DNA of 64,000 nt from Triticum aestivum (GCF_018294505.1 NC_057795.1:516280795-516344794); one strand, 5' to 3'. Numbered from the stretch's first letter, positions 10,269 to 22,133 are shown. A program made the numbers and translations. Notes: generated by a model from the sequence alone, not told the origin.

Positions 10269-13200
10269 ATGTCCGCTGCTGAATCACTAGGTTCTCATCA
10301 ACTTAACTCATTTGTAGCATTCCTCAAAGAAAAGTTGCATACTTCTTCAGAGAATTCTATTGTTCAAATTCCTCATCTGAAGAATATGGCAGACGGTAAG
10401 AAGCTGCAAAAAGGAGGAAAGAAGCCTGAGGTCATGACTGCATTTGAAATACCCGAGGACATCTATGCTGACTATTGCACACCTGATGAGGCTAAGTTCA
10501 GAAAGGAGAACCAAACTCAGCGCAAGGTGCGCATACAGAGGATTGAAAGGAGATGGGCAAGAGAATGGAGGGAGTACATATATGTAACTCCAAAGTATAT
10601 GAAGAAATTCGCACTAAATCCTCCATGCCCAAGAGCTCCATTGGCACCTGGCCAAGAAGCTGACCCCACCAGCATCAAGCATGGTGAGGATTTTCCTGAA
10701 GAATGGGCCAAACGCCAAGCCAAGTTGGCGAGACAAGCCAAAGAAGCAGTGAGGAAATTCAATGAAGACTCTGCTGCTGCTGCTGCTGCCACTGAGGCCT
10801 CTCTCAAGCCTAGAAAATCAATGGCAAAGAAGCCCGCTCATAAGCCAAGTGCTTCACCAACTATGCCCTCATGGCCAAGTTCCTCAGCAATGCCCTCATG
10901 GCCAGAGTCTTCAAAGCCGTCACGGCCAGATTCTTCAAAGCCCTCACGGCCAGTACTCAAGCTGCTCCGGCAAAATCCTCAACACATGTACATCTGGCCA
11001 CGTGCCAAAGGACTACATGCATCTCTATTGACTATGGTGCCTCAGCAAGTTCCTCAGCTGCACCAAAATCTTCATCAGGCCCCACTCTGCTGAAGACAAA
11101 GGCAACGACTGGTCGAGGTCCTCGGCCGAGTCCGAAGAAGAAACAGATTGCCTTCCAAGTGCCATCTGACGATGAAGCTGATGATGATGAACTAGCAGAA
11201 ATCATCAGAGACAGGCAAGAAAGGGCCGCTAGATCCAAAGGCACAAATGTGCCATTGCTTTTGGATCCAAGGGCGATCCTCGATTACATCAATCTCTGGC
11301 ACAAGGATCCAAACACTCCTATGCCTGATTTCAATTTGACTCCTGGTCAAAGTCACATGCTGACCCATTTCATCACTGAAGAGAAATGGAAATTTGAGAA
11401 GGCTTGGCAGAACAAGAAGGCTCAGTACAAGAAGGAAAATTTTCTGAAGAATAACATTCTCTCTATGACTACTGAGGATCTTGTGAAGATCCAGTCTGAA
11501 ATCAAAGCCCTCAGCAATGATTTCAATGCTTATTATGCTGATTGGCAAGGAGCCAAAGTCAGGTTTGTGAAACTGACTGAGAAGTTCACCAATGTTGTAG
11601 CCCCATCGCAATAAGAAATTCCTCAAGCTGAAGCTTCTGCTCAGCAAACTGAAGAACATGCCAGCACCGCTGATGACATTCAGGCTGCTAATGAAAATGC
11701 TAGTTCCAGGGCTGATGACTCCATTCCAGCCGCTGAAAAAATTGCCAGGGCATCCACTAGTGGTGCGCCTGAAGAAACTGAAGAAGTCAGGGCAACTACA
11801 TCAGTTGCGCCTGAAGAAAATCAACCAGATTCCTCAGCTCCTCCTGCGCCTACACCAACTTCGATCCTTCCATCTGCATTATATGTGAAGAAGACCAAGG
11901 CTGCAGAGCGAGCTGCAGTGAAGAAAAGGAAAGCATCAGCTGCTTCAGATTCTTCAGCTCCGAAGAAAATGAAGCCTATGACTAGCTCGTTTGAAAATCC
12001 AATTGATGTTGTTCCAATTTACACCATGCCATCAAAGGACCTTGTTCCTTTTGGTGAAGAATATGTGATCCCAAGCGGATCTGATGAAGAACCTCAATCT
12101 GCTGCTTCGTCAGAGCAGGTTGATGAAGAAATTGAAGTGGATACGATCCCTTCAACGCCTGTTGCTTCCTCGCCAATGCCTCAGTTCACAGCTGAAGAAG
12201 CCGGCATTGAAGAAATTGAAGATGAAGACGTGGATATTGGCTGCACAACACCCGTGATGAATGATGACTTTTGGGAAAGTCAGCACCCCAATTCTCCACT
12301 CTTCACCCCAATACAACAAATACCTCAGTCCCATGCACCAATCGCTCAAATGGGCTCTGAAGAAACTCATCCCACTTCATTGAAGAAATTCCAGCCGCTA
12401 GTGCTGAAGAAACTGCTGCTGCTGATCCTTTGATCACGTAGACTGCCACTGAAGAGGAACCAGAAATTCCTCAGCCTGAAGAACCTGAGATTGCGATTCC
12501 TGAGGTTGTGATGCAACTCACTGACACTCCAGTGCCCAAGCCAAAGGATCCATTCTCAAAGAAGCAAAAGTTCAAGGCTGAAGATTTCTTCAGCGAGCAT
12601 GTGTTCTTCACAGATTACAACCCCTATGATTCTGCTCGCATAAGGAAGAGGCATTTCTGGACTGCTAGTCGAGCCAATTTCTATTCCTCAGTACTGTTCA
12701 ACAAAGACAAAGTCTTTGATCATGAACATATTCCTCATGTGGACATGGAATCTCTGTCGTGGTTCGAGCCAGTCCTCAGTGTTCTTCATGATGCTGGATT
12801 GCTAAATTTCTGCACTGACATATGTGATTGGAATGAAGAACTCATTCTTCAATTCTATGCGACGCCGCACATAATAGGAAATTTTGAAGATGTGAATTCA
12901 TGGGTGCTGGACTGGATGTCTGAAAATACTCACTACAAGGCACCAGCTACTGAATTGCTTCGTGTCTTACCACTCAGTCCTCCCCTTGACGGTGCTCGTT
13001 GCGTCTACAGTGAACCTGAGCTTTCAAATCATTACATGCAAGTGTTGATGAAGCCTTTGAAGCCAGGGCAGGCCCCTCGAACCAAATTCCTCGTCAAGGA
13101 ATTACTGTATGTGCCTCGGACTGTCTATCGCATTCTGACGAAGACAATGAGTCCTATCAAAGGCCACGACTCAAATGATGAAGAAGTTGTTGGCATCATG

Positions 13201-13980
13201 AAGAATATGCTTATCAATATCATTCATGGCGTTCCCATCAACTTCCATTATTTCTTCATGAGGACTCTGGCGAATATTGCTATGTCACCATTTGAGCTGA
13301 AGCCTTATGCACCATGGATTATGAGGTTCATCAGGACAAGGTCTTCACTCAATTACAAGGCTGATACTCTGAACCACGGCAGCTACTTGCCTCCAATTGA
13401 AGTCCTCGAACGGACATTTGCCTCAGATGATGACAAAGCCAAGGCAACTGCTGTGATAGATGAAGGCATTCATCCATTGGATGGTCAATTTCGCAAGGCT
13501 GCATCCTATTCCACCAATGATGACTCTGCCACACATGACTCTACCGCTAAGCAAAATACTCAAGCTACAGCACCCAGGGTGATGACTGATCGTGAGTTAC
13601 TCCTCAGTCTTCATCAGAAAGTTGATCGCAATCATAAATGGGTCAAGCGTCAGTTTGGTTCAATTCTTCACAACATGACCTCAACACACAATGCAGTGAA
13701 GAAAAACCACTACTACCTCCATGAAACCTTCAACCATACCTGGGCTGTTCTATCTCATGTCTACAGCGCAGATGATCTAAAGAAAATGGGTTTCAAGGAA
13801 GAATTAGACTGGTCTGCACCTCCACCGAAGAAATTCAAGAAGGTCAAGGTTCCTTCCTTGGTGGCCAGCTCCTATTCTTCATCGCGCGACACTAATGAAA
13901 ATGAAGACTTGGACGACACTGCAGCAGGCCCTACTACGACAACCGACCCCGACAATGCTGATGCTCCTCCATCAACTTGA
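10269..13980 (+). pseudogene. Sirevirus third (env-like) gene, frameshifted
   Basis: A long frame of roughly 1200 codons starts at ATG 10269. The N-terminal part (about 270 residues) is charged, with Trp/Arg-rich helices (RIQRIERRWAREWREYI) and an Ala run. A repeat region with SWP/SRP motifs follows, then a basic PKKKQ segment, an acidic Glu/Ser/Pro-rich middle, and a C-terminal domain of about 470 residues (from PFSKKQKFKAEDFF to KKFKKVKVPS) resembling the plant transposon-associated proteins often encoded near Copia and Gypsy elements. Breaks: frameshift near 10950, TAA at 11612-11614, frameshift near 12380, TAG at 12439-12441. I see no signal peptide and no clear membrane segment, so 'envelope' describes position only. 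Coiled-coil-like stretches are present. Confidence 0.7.
10864..10957 (+). repeat. 24/27-bp repeats inside the env-like gene
   Basis: Four units beginning GCC(C/G)TCA(T/C)GGCCA encode repeated MPSWP/KPSRP peptides. The last unit is where the reading frame is lost, which suggests slippage in the repeat as the cause of the frameshift. Confidence 0.65.
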
Positions 13981-14447
13981 TATTCTTCAGGGGCGTTAGT
14001 CCTAAGTTTCGATCCTTTTGGTCATTCGATGACAAAGGGGGAGAAATTTGAGTTAGTCTTCAAGCGGGTCTATTATATGGGCGTTTTTTGCTAAGTTACA
14101 ACTCTTGTTCTTCTGAAACTTTATTGGATCAAGTTGTAAACTTAAACTTGATGGTGCTCTGATACTTTTGATGCACTGTGCTCTGATACTCTTGATGCGT
14201 TATTCTTCATGCTTGTTCCTCATTAATATTATTGCACGCATGTTGAATTTCATCAGGCACCATATTTCATCATGCATTTCAAATTCTTCATATTATATGT
14301 TAAATGCGTGTATGAATTACAAGATATAGGGGGAGATCTCCATGTATATTGCAATCAAATTCCTCAATATCAGTACTTACACTTCATATGTTTATCCCCG
14401 TTGAAAACTTAACCTATATTGTCATCAATCACCAAAAAGGGGGAGAT
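13981..14447 (+). promoter_or_regulatory. Non-coding 3' region with multiple polypurine tracts (mPPT)
   Basis: Three copies of the PPT core occur: AAAGGGGGAGA (14034-14044), AGGGGGAGA (14328-14336) and AAAAAGGGGGAGA (14434-14446). The last lies directly before the 3' LTR and is the expected primer for plus-strand synthesis. Repeated conserved PPTs in this place are a known Sirevirus trait. Confidence 0.88.
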
Positions 14448-15338
14448 TGTAAGTGCATCTAGTGCCCCTTAGTGATTTTGGTGTATTGAAGACTTATAGG
14501 TTAAGGGTCTAATGCGTTTGTGAGTGTACACGGGTCTATAAGTCTATGAGGAGTTTGATATTTACAGAGGAAGTTGACCCCTAAAAATGAATATGTTCGA
14601 CTGAAGATTTTGGTATTCCTGAAGACTTTCATGAAGACTTTGAAAGTGAAGAAATTGGTGTGTCCGTGAAGACTTGATATTCATGCGAGGAATATGAAGC
14701 TTGAAGACTTTCATTTTCATAGTTTTTTTTTCTCTTTCTTGAGTCATAGGAAACACCGTACTGTTAAAGGGGGTCGAGGAAATACTAAGGAAAAATTTCC
14801 ATGTGATGCTCAACTCAAAATCCTACACCTACCAATCCCTTCGAGTGAAGCCATTGGAAATCTCATACAATTCAGTCAATTTCTTCAGTGACAGAGATGA
14901 AGTTCTTCTAGTCGCTGAGGAATTTGTTCTGACTGAGGAGTTAGGAATTCGCCAGTGCGGATTGCCTACACAGTGAGGAACATGATAGCCCTGAGGAATT
15001 TGAGAGTCAAATTTCCGACCATTGCTGTGCTGCACACCAGCTATCCCAAAATATCTTATCCACCTAACGGTCATATCAGACAAGGGCATTTATGTCTTAT
15101 CATGTCGGGCTGCTCCCTAGGCTATAAATAGCCGCCCCCTACAACCACTAGCTAGTTCGCTGCTCCACGAGAAACTGACACTTGTCATTTGAGAGCATCC
15201 CATCCTCCGAGGACTTTGAGTGAAAATCATCGAGTGAGGAAAAACCCAAACCCAAACATCTACAAACCCAAAGTGATTGAGCATCACTGAAGAGATTGAT
15301 CCTGCGTGGATCCGATGCTTGTTACCTTTGAAGACTGT
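14448..15338 (+). repeat. Sirevirus 3' LTR, first part
   Basis: It matches the 5' LTR from its first base and runs to ...GAAGACTGT, where the nested element interrupts it. The last five bases, ACTGT, are the left target duplication of that insertion. The TATA box is kept at 15123-15130. Confidence 0.94.
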
Positions 15339-15822
15339 TGTCGTGGATTTGTCACGGCAGATGTCATAATGTAAGGACTTAGTCGCGAGGCCAACGCATC
15401 TATGTGGTAGCTTGAGAGGGGTTGAGTGGAATTGAGAGACGCAACACAAGACAAGGATTTAGACAGCTTCGGGCCCCGGGAAACATCATCCGATAATAAC
15501 CCTACATGATGTTTGTGGCTAGGTCTCATTATGATCATGAGAGAGTTGCCGGCAAGCCGGCTCTTTGTGTCTAGCCCTAGAGATTGTTCTTGTTTCCTCT
15601 TAAGCCGGCCTACCATAACGTAAGCCGGCCTTCTAGGCCTTGAGCCTCCCGGGCCCCCGGGTCTTGTCGCTCCTCTGATCCGCTTGCCAGGTCACCCATA
15701 AGTCACCAGGATCGGGCGGGTCACTTAGTGTGTCGTCCAGCCAGGGCGGGTCATTAGTGAGTCGCCAAGTCCGGCCGGGTTATACTTCCGGCCGGGTTAC
15801 ACCGCGGGGTATATCCCCGACA
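15339..15822 (-). repeat. LTR of the nested element (its 3' LTR)
   Basis: On the plus strand it starts TGTCGTGGATTTGTCACGG and ends GGTATATCCCCGACA. It is the copy next to the polypurine tract, hence the 3' LTR of a minus-strand element. Confidence 0.93.
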
Positions 15823-15838
15823 TTAGCCCCCAAGTTTA
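15823..15838 (-). promoter_or_regulatory. Polypurine tract of the nested element
   Basis: On the minus strand the bases just before the LTR read AAACTTGGGGGCTAA, the expected plus-strand primer site. Confidence 0.7.
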
Positions 15839-16279
15839 GCTTGGATTTATCCAGGGTAAACTTATGCTGCAAAATAAACACAAGAACAAATTTGACAGGT
15901 TATGCCCCGAGTTTAGAATTCTTGCAAACCGGCACCTGAACATCCTTAAATCCTTGTCATTTCGTTCTTCTAGAAAATCCGGGTCAATAGACCAGCTTCA
16001 CAATCAATTTGCTTGTAGAAGAAATATTGTAAACAAATAATCCATTTGAGTCAGCTTCCAAAGCACCGGCTTAAAAAATATAGGTCTTGAAAGACTCATC
16101 TGATTTTCAACCGGCCTAAAGATGTAGATCTTGCCAAGTTATAATTTCCAAAATCTCCGGGTTATAAAAGACTGATGATGTCGAGTCATAATTGTTGTTG
16201 ACACCGGGTCATGTAATTGATCTTCCTAATTTACTCAAAGCTAAAAATTTGAAGATGTTCCTTCTTTATATGCATAATA

Positions 16280-18290
16280 CCTGTAGCCCCCAAGTCTTAA
16301 GAGGAGAACATAGTGATAACTTAAGACTTGCTTCAATATAAGTGTTGCAACCTTGAAGAAATCCGGGTTATTCATCTCAATCATTAGTCATAAACTGAAT
16401 ATTCCACATATGTAACCCCCAAGTGCCGGGTTGTCATGCTTGCAGAAACCTGGGACTTGTAATTGCCTTATGCTCATAAAAACTTGAATTTTTGACAGGA
16501 GCAATTGGTAGCCCCCAAGGGCCGGCTCATTACGATGTGATGAGTCGGGTCTTCAATGAGGTGAACAAAAATGACTTTGCATTAGCCTCCAAGTGTCATG
16601 GTGCATGCTTGCAGCGACATGAGACTTGCATATTTGGTGTAACATCAATTTGAATAATGTAGCCCCCAAGTGCCGGGTCGTAAGCCTGCAGCGACTCGGG
16701 ACTATTTCTTTCATTGTAGAATAAATCATATCCATTGATAAAACAATAGCCATTGCGCTGAAGCGACTTTGAAAACCTCAATCATAACATTGGTTATTGA
16801 TAATCATAATAGAAATCCAGCCATGTTGGCTATTTAAGATTTGAACAATATAATCCGGCATGAAAATCTCAATCATTCAATATCATCATGAAAATCCAGC
16901 CAGTTTTGGCTATTAAAAATTTGAATACTTCATCAGTTGACAAGTAAATCCGGAGTTTAAATACCTGGCGGCTCTTGGCCGATGCGCATTCATTGTAACC
17001 CGGTGGCGTATAGCCTTTGAGAAAATCAAGAATTAATAACCCTTTTGAGACATCAATTTCAATCTTTGATGATGGGCTTGAACTTGATCATTTATGTAAG
17101 CCATAGCTTTGTAGATCCTGCACAGAGTTTAAACAACATATGCACTGGCGATATAATGTCAATAGCCAGGGCGGGTAACCACCCAAATATAGTCTTATCC
17201 TGCACACAAGTAGATCACAAGATCCCTATGATCCTTTGAATGATACCGCCGGGTTATGTGACCCGGACAGTGAAGTTGATAACTCAACTCTGTAAGAGCC
17301 GGCACATATGATATTTGTCACAACTCAAATACTTGCGATTTTATAAAAATAGATAAATTTTTTTGAGGCTTCTGATTTGAATACGATCAGTAAACCGTTC
17401 CAAAGGGGTTAAGCTAAGATTCGAATACGATCATATAGCCCCCAATGGCGTTGGCGATGCCGATCAAAGTGGGTATCGACAACTATGTTCTCTTTGGTTC
17501 GAATACGACCTATGTTTGAACAGGAACCCCCCAAGTGACCTTAAGAGTTGTTTAGCGACGCTGATTCGAATACGATCCACGTCGATTCCCAAAGGGGTTG
17601 AGCTATGATTCAGATATGATCAAGAAGCCCCCAAGTAGGTTTAGCAGTTTGCTAATCAAAAGGGTATCGACAGCTATGTTCTCTTTGGTTCGAATATGAC
17701 CTATGTTTGAACAGGAAGCCCCCAAGTGACCATATAAGTTTTGGCATTGCGCCGATCAAGAGGGTACTGATAGCTATGCCCGATGAGCAGGAAGCCCCCA
17801 AGTGACCATAATAAGATAAGCCGTAAGGCATGATACCTATGTTTGAACTACGCATCATGGCAGCAAGTTCTTTTTGGCACCCTTTAATCTTTCTGAGAAC
17901 TCGAACTTGTGAGAGATTAATTCTTTTTGAACCGGAAGTTTAAACCGGCTTTGAAAGATTCAAAACTTTGAGAGAGATAAATTTACCTTGAGCCGTATTT
18001 GAACGGGATTTGAGAGCTTCAAAACCTTGCGGTAAATAAATTTCCCTTGAACTGGTTTTTAAACCAGATATTAAGAGTGTCAGTGCTTTGTGGGAGAGAG
18101 ATGTCTCTTGAACCAAATTTTAAATCGGAGTCCTTCTTTTTAAGCCGGAAATTTTCTGACGGCCTTTTAATTTTTCACCAATATAGCGGTAGCCTCTTCA
18201 ACCGGGTTACCTTCCCTCCAATGACCCGGAGTTCTTGAATCCATTGAAACCGGCTAATTTTGCTGAGCCATACCATTGTAGCCCCCAAGT
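16280..18290 (-). repeat. Array of PPT-like ACTTGGGGGCTA motifs
   Basis: The plus-strand motif TAGCCCCCAAGTG, or a close variant, recurs near 16285, 16413, 16510, 16588, 16660, 17437, 17525, 17628, 17715, 17792 and 18275, besides the true tract at 15823. Between the copies are diverged tandem segments with GTTCGAATACGACC and GGGTATCGACAGCTATG. No protein frame runs through the region. Confidence 0.8.
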
Positions 18291-18859
18291 CTCAAGATGA
18301 CTCAAAGATTTGGCTTGAGATTCTCCATATTTGACCATAGCAAAAGGTGTATATCATTGGCATTGATAACGCGATGTGAATCCACAGAAGGTTGAGGTGA
18401 CTGCAGCGGGTTATAAATGATCCCGTACGAACCGTGTTAGCAACTCGGCCAATGGTTCCTTCCAACTGGTTGTTTGAAGTTAACCAAAACGCAATAGCAG
18501 CGACTTGTGCACCCGGACATTGAGCCATCCAGTGCAGACGGCGGCTGACAATACATGATAATTTGCCTCCAATTTGTTGGAAGAAAACCGGGCTTCCCAA
18601 GTAGTGACTTGCTCATACTCAATAAACAACTCATGCAGACAAGTGCGCCCCGATGTGTTGATGTAGACCAGGCCACGAGAGACGGACGGTGAAGACGACC
18701 GCAACATCTGAGGCGACACAAATAGATAAACCCGCCGTGGCGTTGTAAGCCGGCGCGATGGAGAGAGTCAGCCACGGCTTTGTAAGCCGGTGCGGGAGTC
18801 CGTTGAGTAACGACGATCACATGTGCCAAGAGATGTTGGCGTGCCTCCATCTCCGCAGT

Positions 18860-19700
18860 ATAATATCACTTTTTGTCATATATAATTGCCCTGCATAAAC
18901 AATATTGTAGACCAAGGCAAAGATAAACTGTTCTTTGACAAAACAACATGTGCTAATAAGACAAACTCGGATGGATATCACCTAATTTGTTCGGATGACA
19001 AATGATCCGTTGATCGCTACAGAGGTGGCTCAGGCAGACCAAGAACTCAATATAGTTCCGGTGGCTCAGGCAGAACGGCGACTTAATATAACCCCGACGG
19101 CTCAAAGCGGCAAGGGCGGCTCAACGCGGCTCTTGCGGTTTGATGTAGATTAAGCTGCACGGGTGGCGACTTACGCACACCTGTTCCATCAGTAAGCGGG
19201 CGCAGACGCCAGTGTGTGATGGTGCTGACGTATACTTCAGAGGCGCAACACGGCACCACCTTTGCTGCACATAAAAATATACAGACCAAAGTAATTGTTC
19301 TTTGACAAAAATAAATATATGCCAAAAAATATACTTAGATGGATGTCATCGGATTCGCCCGGACAACAGATGAGTCGGTCGCAACATTTAGAAGATGGAG
19401 TGGACGCGTGAGTCGGCCGCGGTATTGTAAGCTGTGCGGATGAGAGAGTTGGCCGTGGTATTGTAAGCCGGCGCGATCGACAGAGTCGGGTGCTGCCGCA
19501 ACATTTATGAGCCGGTGCGGACAGGAGAGCTGACATCGGCGTTTGTAAGCCAGTGCGGACGGGAGAGTCGGCAACGGTGTTGTAAGCGACTCGGCTGCGG
19601 GCGCGGACGATGAGTCAGTCACGTGTGTTGATGTAGCGGGGGCAGTAACTTGCGCATGTATCCGTTCAGCAGCACAACACGAACGTGTTAATGCAAAAAT
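18860..19700 (-). repeat. Two diverged copies of a roughly 400-bp segment
   Basis: The segment with GTTCTTTGACAAAA...CGGATGGATATCA near 18925-18980 recurs near 19290-19350 (GTTCTTTGACAAAA...AGATGGATGTCA). The TTGATGTAG...ACTT(A/G)CGCA part near 19140-19175 recurs near 19628-19660. This is an old internal tandem duplication in the nested element. Confidence 0.6.
19400..19600 (-). repeat. Minisatellite, 40-50-bp units
   Basis: About five degenerate units contain GAGAGTCGGC, then ACGGTGTTGTAAGCCGGTGC. Related single units lie near 18740-18800. The units are GC-rich and show no consistent coding frame. Confidence 0.6.
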
Positions 19701-20974
19701 GATATTGGCACACGCCCCTTTGCGACACTGTTGTAACAAATAATGGTCCTAATATTTTTTTCCGATGGCTTGGGTGAATGTAATAATTGCGCTGATGCTG
19801 GATCAGCAACAAATCAATCTGACTGAATGATGTCCTGTGAGTAGCATCAATCTTCCACCTTAGAACCGGCCGAACCAGCGGGCTACAGCAACTGCCCGCA
19901 TGGCACTGCGGTGACCCAACACCATCTGGAACGGGGCGAAATGGCTGGCGGGTCGGCCGGTCCGGGCATCGCAGAGGCGATGGTGAACCGGTAGAGGCCA
20001 GCGCCCCCTGTCCGCGGAGACTGAACCCATGACTTAAACCTACTTCCAGGTCGTAGGGGTTTCTGGATCCACGTGTCAGTACTAACTTTTCCTTCCCTTG
20101 AATCTTGAATTGGCTTCCTTGTGTGTTTTTCAACCCCGTTTTTGTCAGTCGAGTTATGTCCTTCCAAAACTGTTGCATGCTAGTACTAGTACTGGTTCTT
20201 GGCAGTGAAATAAAAGTTGGACTTTGCTTCACGTGGAAAGTAGCAAGGCTACAGTGGAATCGGTCTTCTCAAACACGACCTGGCAGCTCAATGAATTGGA
20301 TGTGTGTTGGAACTAAGAAAAATACGTGTCAGGCCGAGCCGACTCCTTCAATTAGCGGCAGCAGAAAATCTTGTCGGTCTTGGCGATCTTTAGGGCGGTG
20401 GCCGTACGGTTTGCAGGACGCAACAAAGACGGAAACAGGTGGATGACAGTGACAGCAGCCTAGAGTCCGTGGCGGAAGCTAATTCCCTGGGGCAACTCAG
20501 AATAGATGCGGTGACTCACGGCTCCAACACGGATTCGAAGGCGAAGACGAAATTAACCACGGAGGCAGCGCTGGAGTCCTTGGTCGAGGCAACAAACAAC
20601 AAAGCCTGGAATTGATGGAATTGACCTGGTGAAGAAAAGGCAAACTTGCTCGAGGTGTGGCGGTTTAAGGTGAAACGCGATGAATACACTCACGGGCCGG
20701 GTGTCGGCGGCGGCTTGAAACAAATTGGCCTTGTTCATGTTGATGATTTGCACCCATTGGATTTCGGTGAACCTACACTGAACCAAGCTAATCCTTCGGG
20801 ATCTTCTCTGATAATATCGCCAACCAATCGGATGAACTCCATTAAATAATTTCTAATTTTGATCAACACTGATATAGATCCTTTCAAAACTGACTTTTCT
20901 TCATCGGGAAATTTGCGACCTTCTCCGATCCCTGGAAGAGATCCCTCCAAGAACTCAACACCACCGTGCATTTG

Positions 20975-20992
20975 GCCCCACGGTGGGCGCCA
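20975..20992 (-). promoter_or_regulatory. Primer binding site of the nested element
   Basis: On the minus strand the LTR is followed after two bases by TGGCGCCCACCGTGGGGC, a PBS seen in many Triticeae Gypsy-type elements. It fixes the minus orientation. Confidence 0.8.
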
Positions 20993-20994
20993 AC

Positions 20995-21478
20995 TGTCGT
21001 GGATTTGTCACGGCAGATGTCCTAATGTAAGGACTTAGTCGCGAGGCCAACGCATCTATGTGGTAGCTTGAGAGGGGTTGAGTGGAATCGAGAGATGCAA
21101 CACAAGACAATGATTTAGACAGCTTCGGGCCCCGGGAAACATCATCCGGTAATAACCCTACATGTTGTTTGTGGCTAGGTCTCATTATGATCATGAGAGA
21201 GTCGCCGACAAGCCGGCTCTTTGTGTATAGCCCTAGAGATTGTTCTTGTTTCCTCTTAAGCCGGCCTACCATAACGTAAGCCGACATTCTAGGCCTTGAG
21301 CCTCCTGGGCCCCTGGGTCTTGTCGCTCCTCTGATCCGCTTGCCAGGTCACCCATAAGTCGCCAGGATCGGGCGGGTCACTTAGTGTGTCGTCCAGCCAG
21401 GGCGGGTCATTAGTGAGTCGCCAAGTCCGGTCGGGTTATACTTCCGGCCGGGTTACACTGCGGGGTATATCCCCGACA
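20995..21478 (-). repeat. LTR of the nested element (its 5' LTR)
   Basis: Same length and ends as the copy at 15339-15822. On the sense (minus) strand it begins TGTCGGGGATATACCCC. Confidence 0.93.
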
Positions 21479-22133
21479 ACTGTGCTTCTTCCAGACGGTT
21501 AGGCGTCATGGTCTAGAGCATCCAAGAGGAATTGTGGATCGTCGAGTGACCGAGTCTGTGAAGGTTTGGAAGTCTCCTGAAGACTTACCACAAGTGATTG
21601 GACGAGGTTTGTGTGACCTTAGTTGAAGGAGAATATGGTGAGGACTTGGTGTCCTGAGCTGCGTGCTCAGCGACTGGGTGTCCGGGACTGTGTGTCCTCG
21701 AGTTTAAATACTCAGCCGCTCCAACCAGACGTACAACTGAGACAGCAGTTGGAACTGGTCTACCAAATCATTGTCTTCACCAACCTTACTGGTTCTATTT
21801 CCTCAACTCTTTCATTTCCACATTATTGTGTTGAGTGATTGTTCATATCTGTGTTTGAAGACTTTGACTGAAGACTTTCTCAATTTCCTCAGTTCAATTT
21901 CTTCTGTCTGTTTGTCTTCATCTTGTGTTATCCTGTGATTACGCTTTCTGTACTCTGTGTTTGTCTTCATTTCATCATGATGACTATGTTTGTATTCTGT
22001 TATGCTTACTTCTGAGTACTTATTCCATTGCAAGTAGTTCTTCGCTAAGGAATTTCCTCACCGGCAAATTCCTCAGTGAAGAATTCATAAAAATCGCCTA
22101 TTCCCCCCCTCTAGTCGATATAACGCACTTTCA
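21479..22133 (+). repeat. Sirevirus 3' LTR, second part
   Basis: After the duplicated ACTGT the sequence resumes the Sirevirus LTR at the point equivalent to about 2265 in the 5' LTR and runs to CGCACTTTCA. The AACAT target duplication follows at 22134-22138. Confidence 0.94.

Larger units (their letters stand above)
15339..21478 (-). mobile_element. Nested non-coding LTR retrotransposon (probably Gypsy-type), minus strand
   Basis: Two 484-bp LTRs (15339-15822 and 20995-21478) bound a 5.2-kb interior, and ACTGT (15334-15338 and 21479-21483) is duplicated. Orientation is minus: a PBS (TGGCGCCCACCGTGGGGC) lies next to the right LTR and an ACTTGGGGGCTA polypurine tract next to the left one. No gag or pol domain can be found in the interior, which instead holds many PPT-like motifs and minisatellites, so the copy is non-autonomous. 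By eye about 17 LTR differences (around 3.5%). The LTR reads TGTCGGGGATATACCCC in the sense direction; I recognise the style of Triticeae Gypsy elements but not a named family. Confidence 0.9.
1387..22133 (+). mobile_element. Complete Sirevirus-type Ty1/Copia LTR retrotransposon (Maximus lineage), with a nested element
   Basis: The element has TG...CA LTRs of about 1.54 kb, a 5-bp target duplication, a PBS matching initiator Met-tRNA, gag with a zinc knuckle, and pol in Copia order (protease, integrase, reverse transcriptase, RNase H). A third long reading frame follows pol, and several AAAGGGGGAGA polypurine tracts precede the 3' LTR. Extended gag, an env-like third frame and multiple PPTs are hallmarks of Sireviruses; in the Triticeae this lineage is called Maximus. 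Without the 6.1-kb nested insertion the element is about 14.6 kb. All three reading frames carry frameshifts and stops, so this copy cannot supply its own proteins. By eye the two LTRs differ by a few percent plus small indels. Confidence 0.93.

Noticed and set aside
10269..11093. The env-like frame as a host gene
   Set aside because: It lies between pol and the polypurine tracts of the Sirevirus and shares the element's motif composition.
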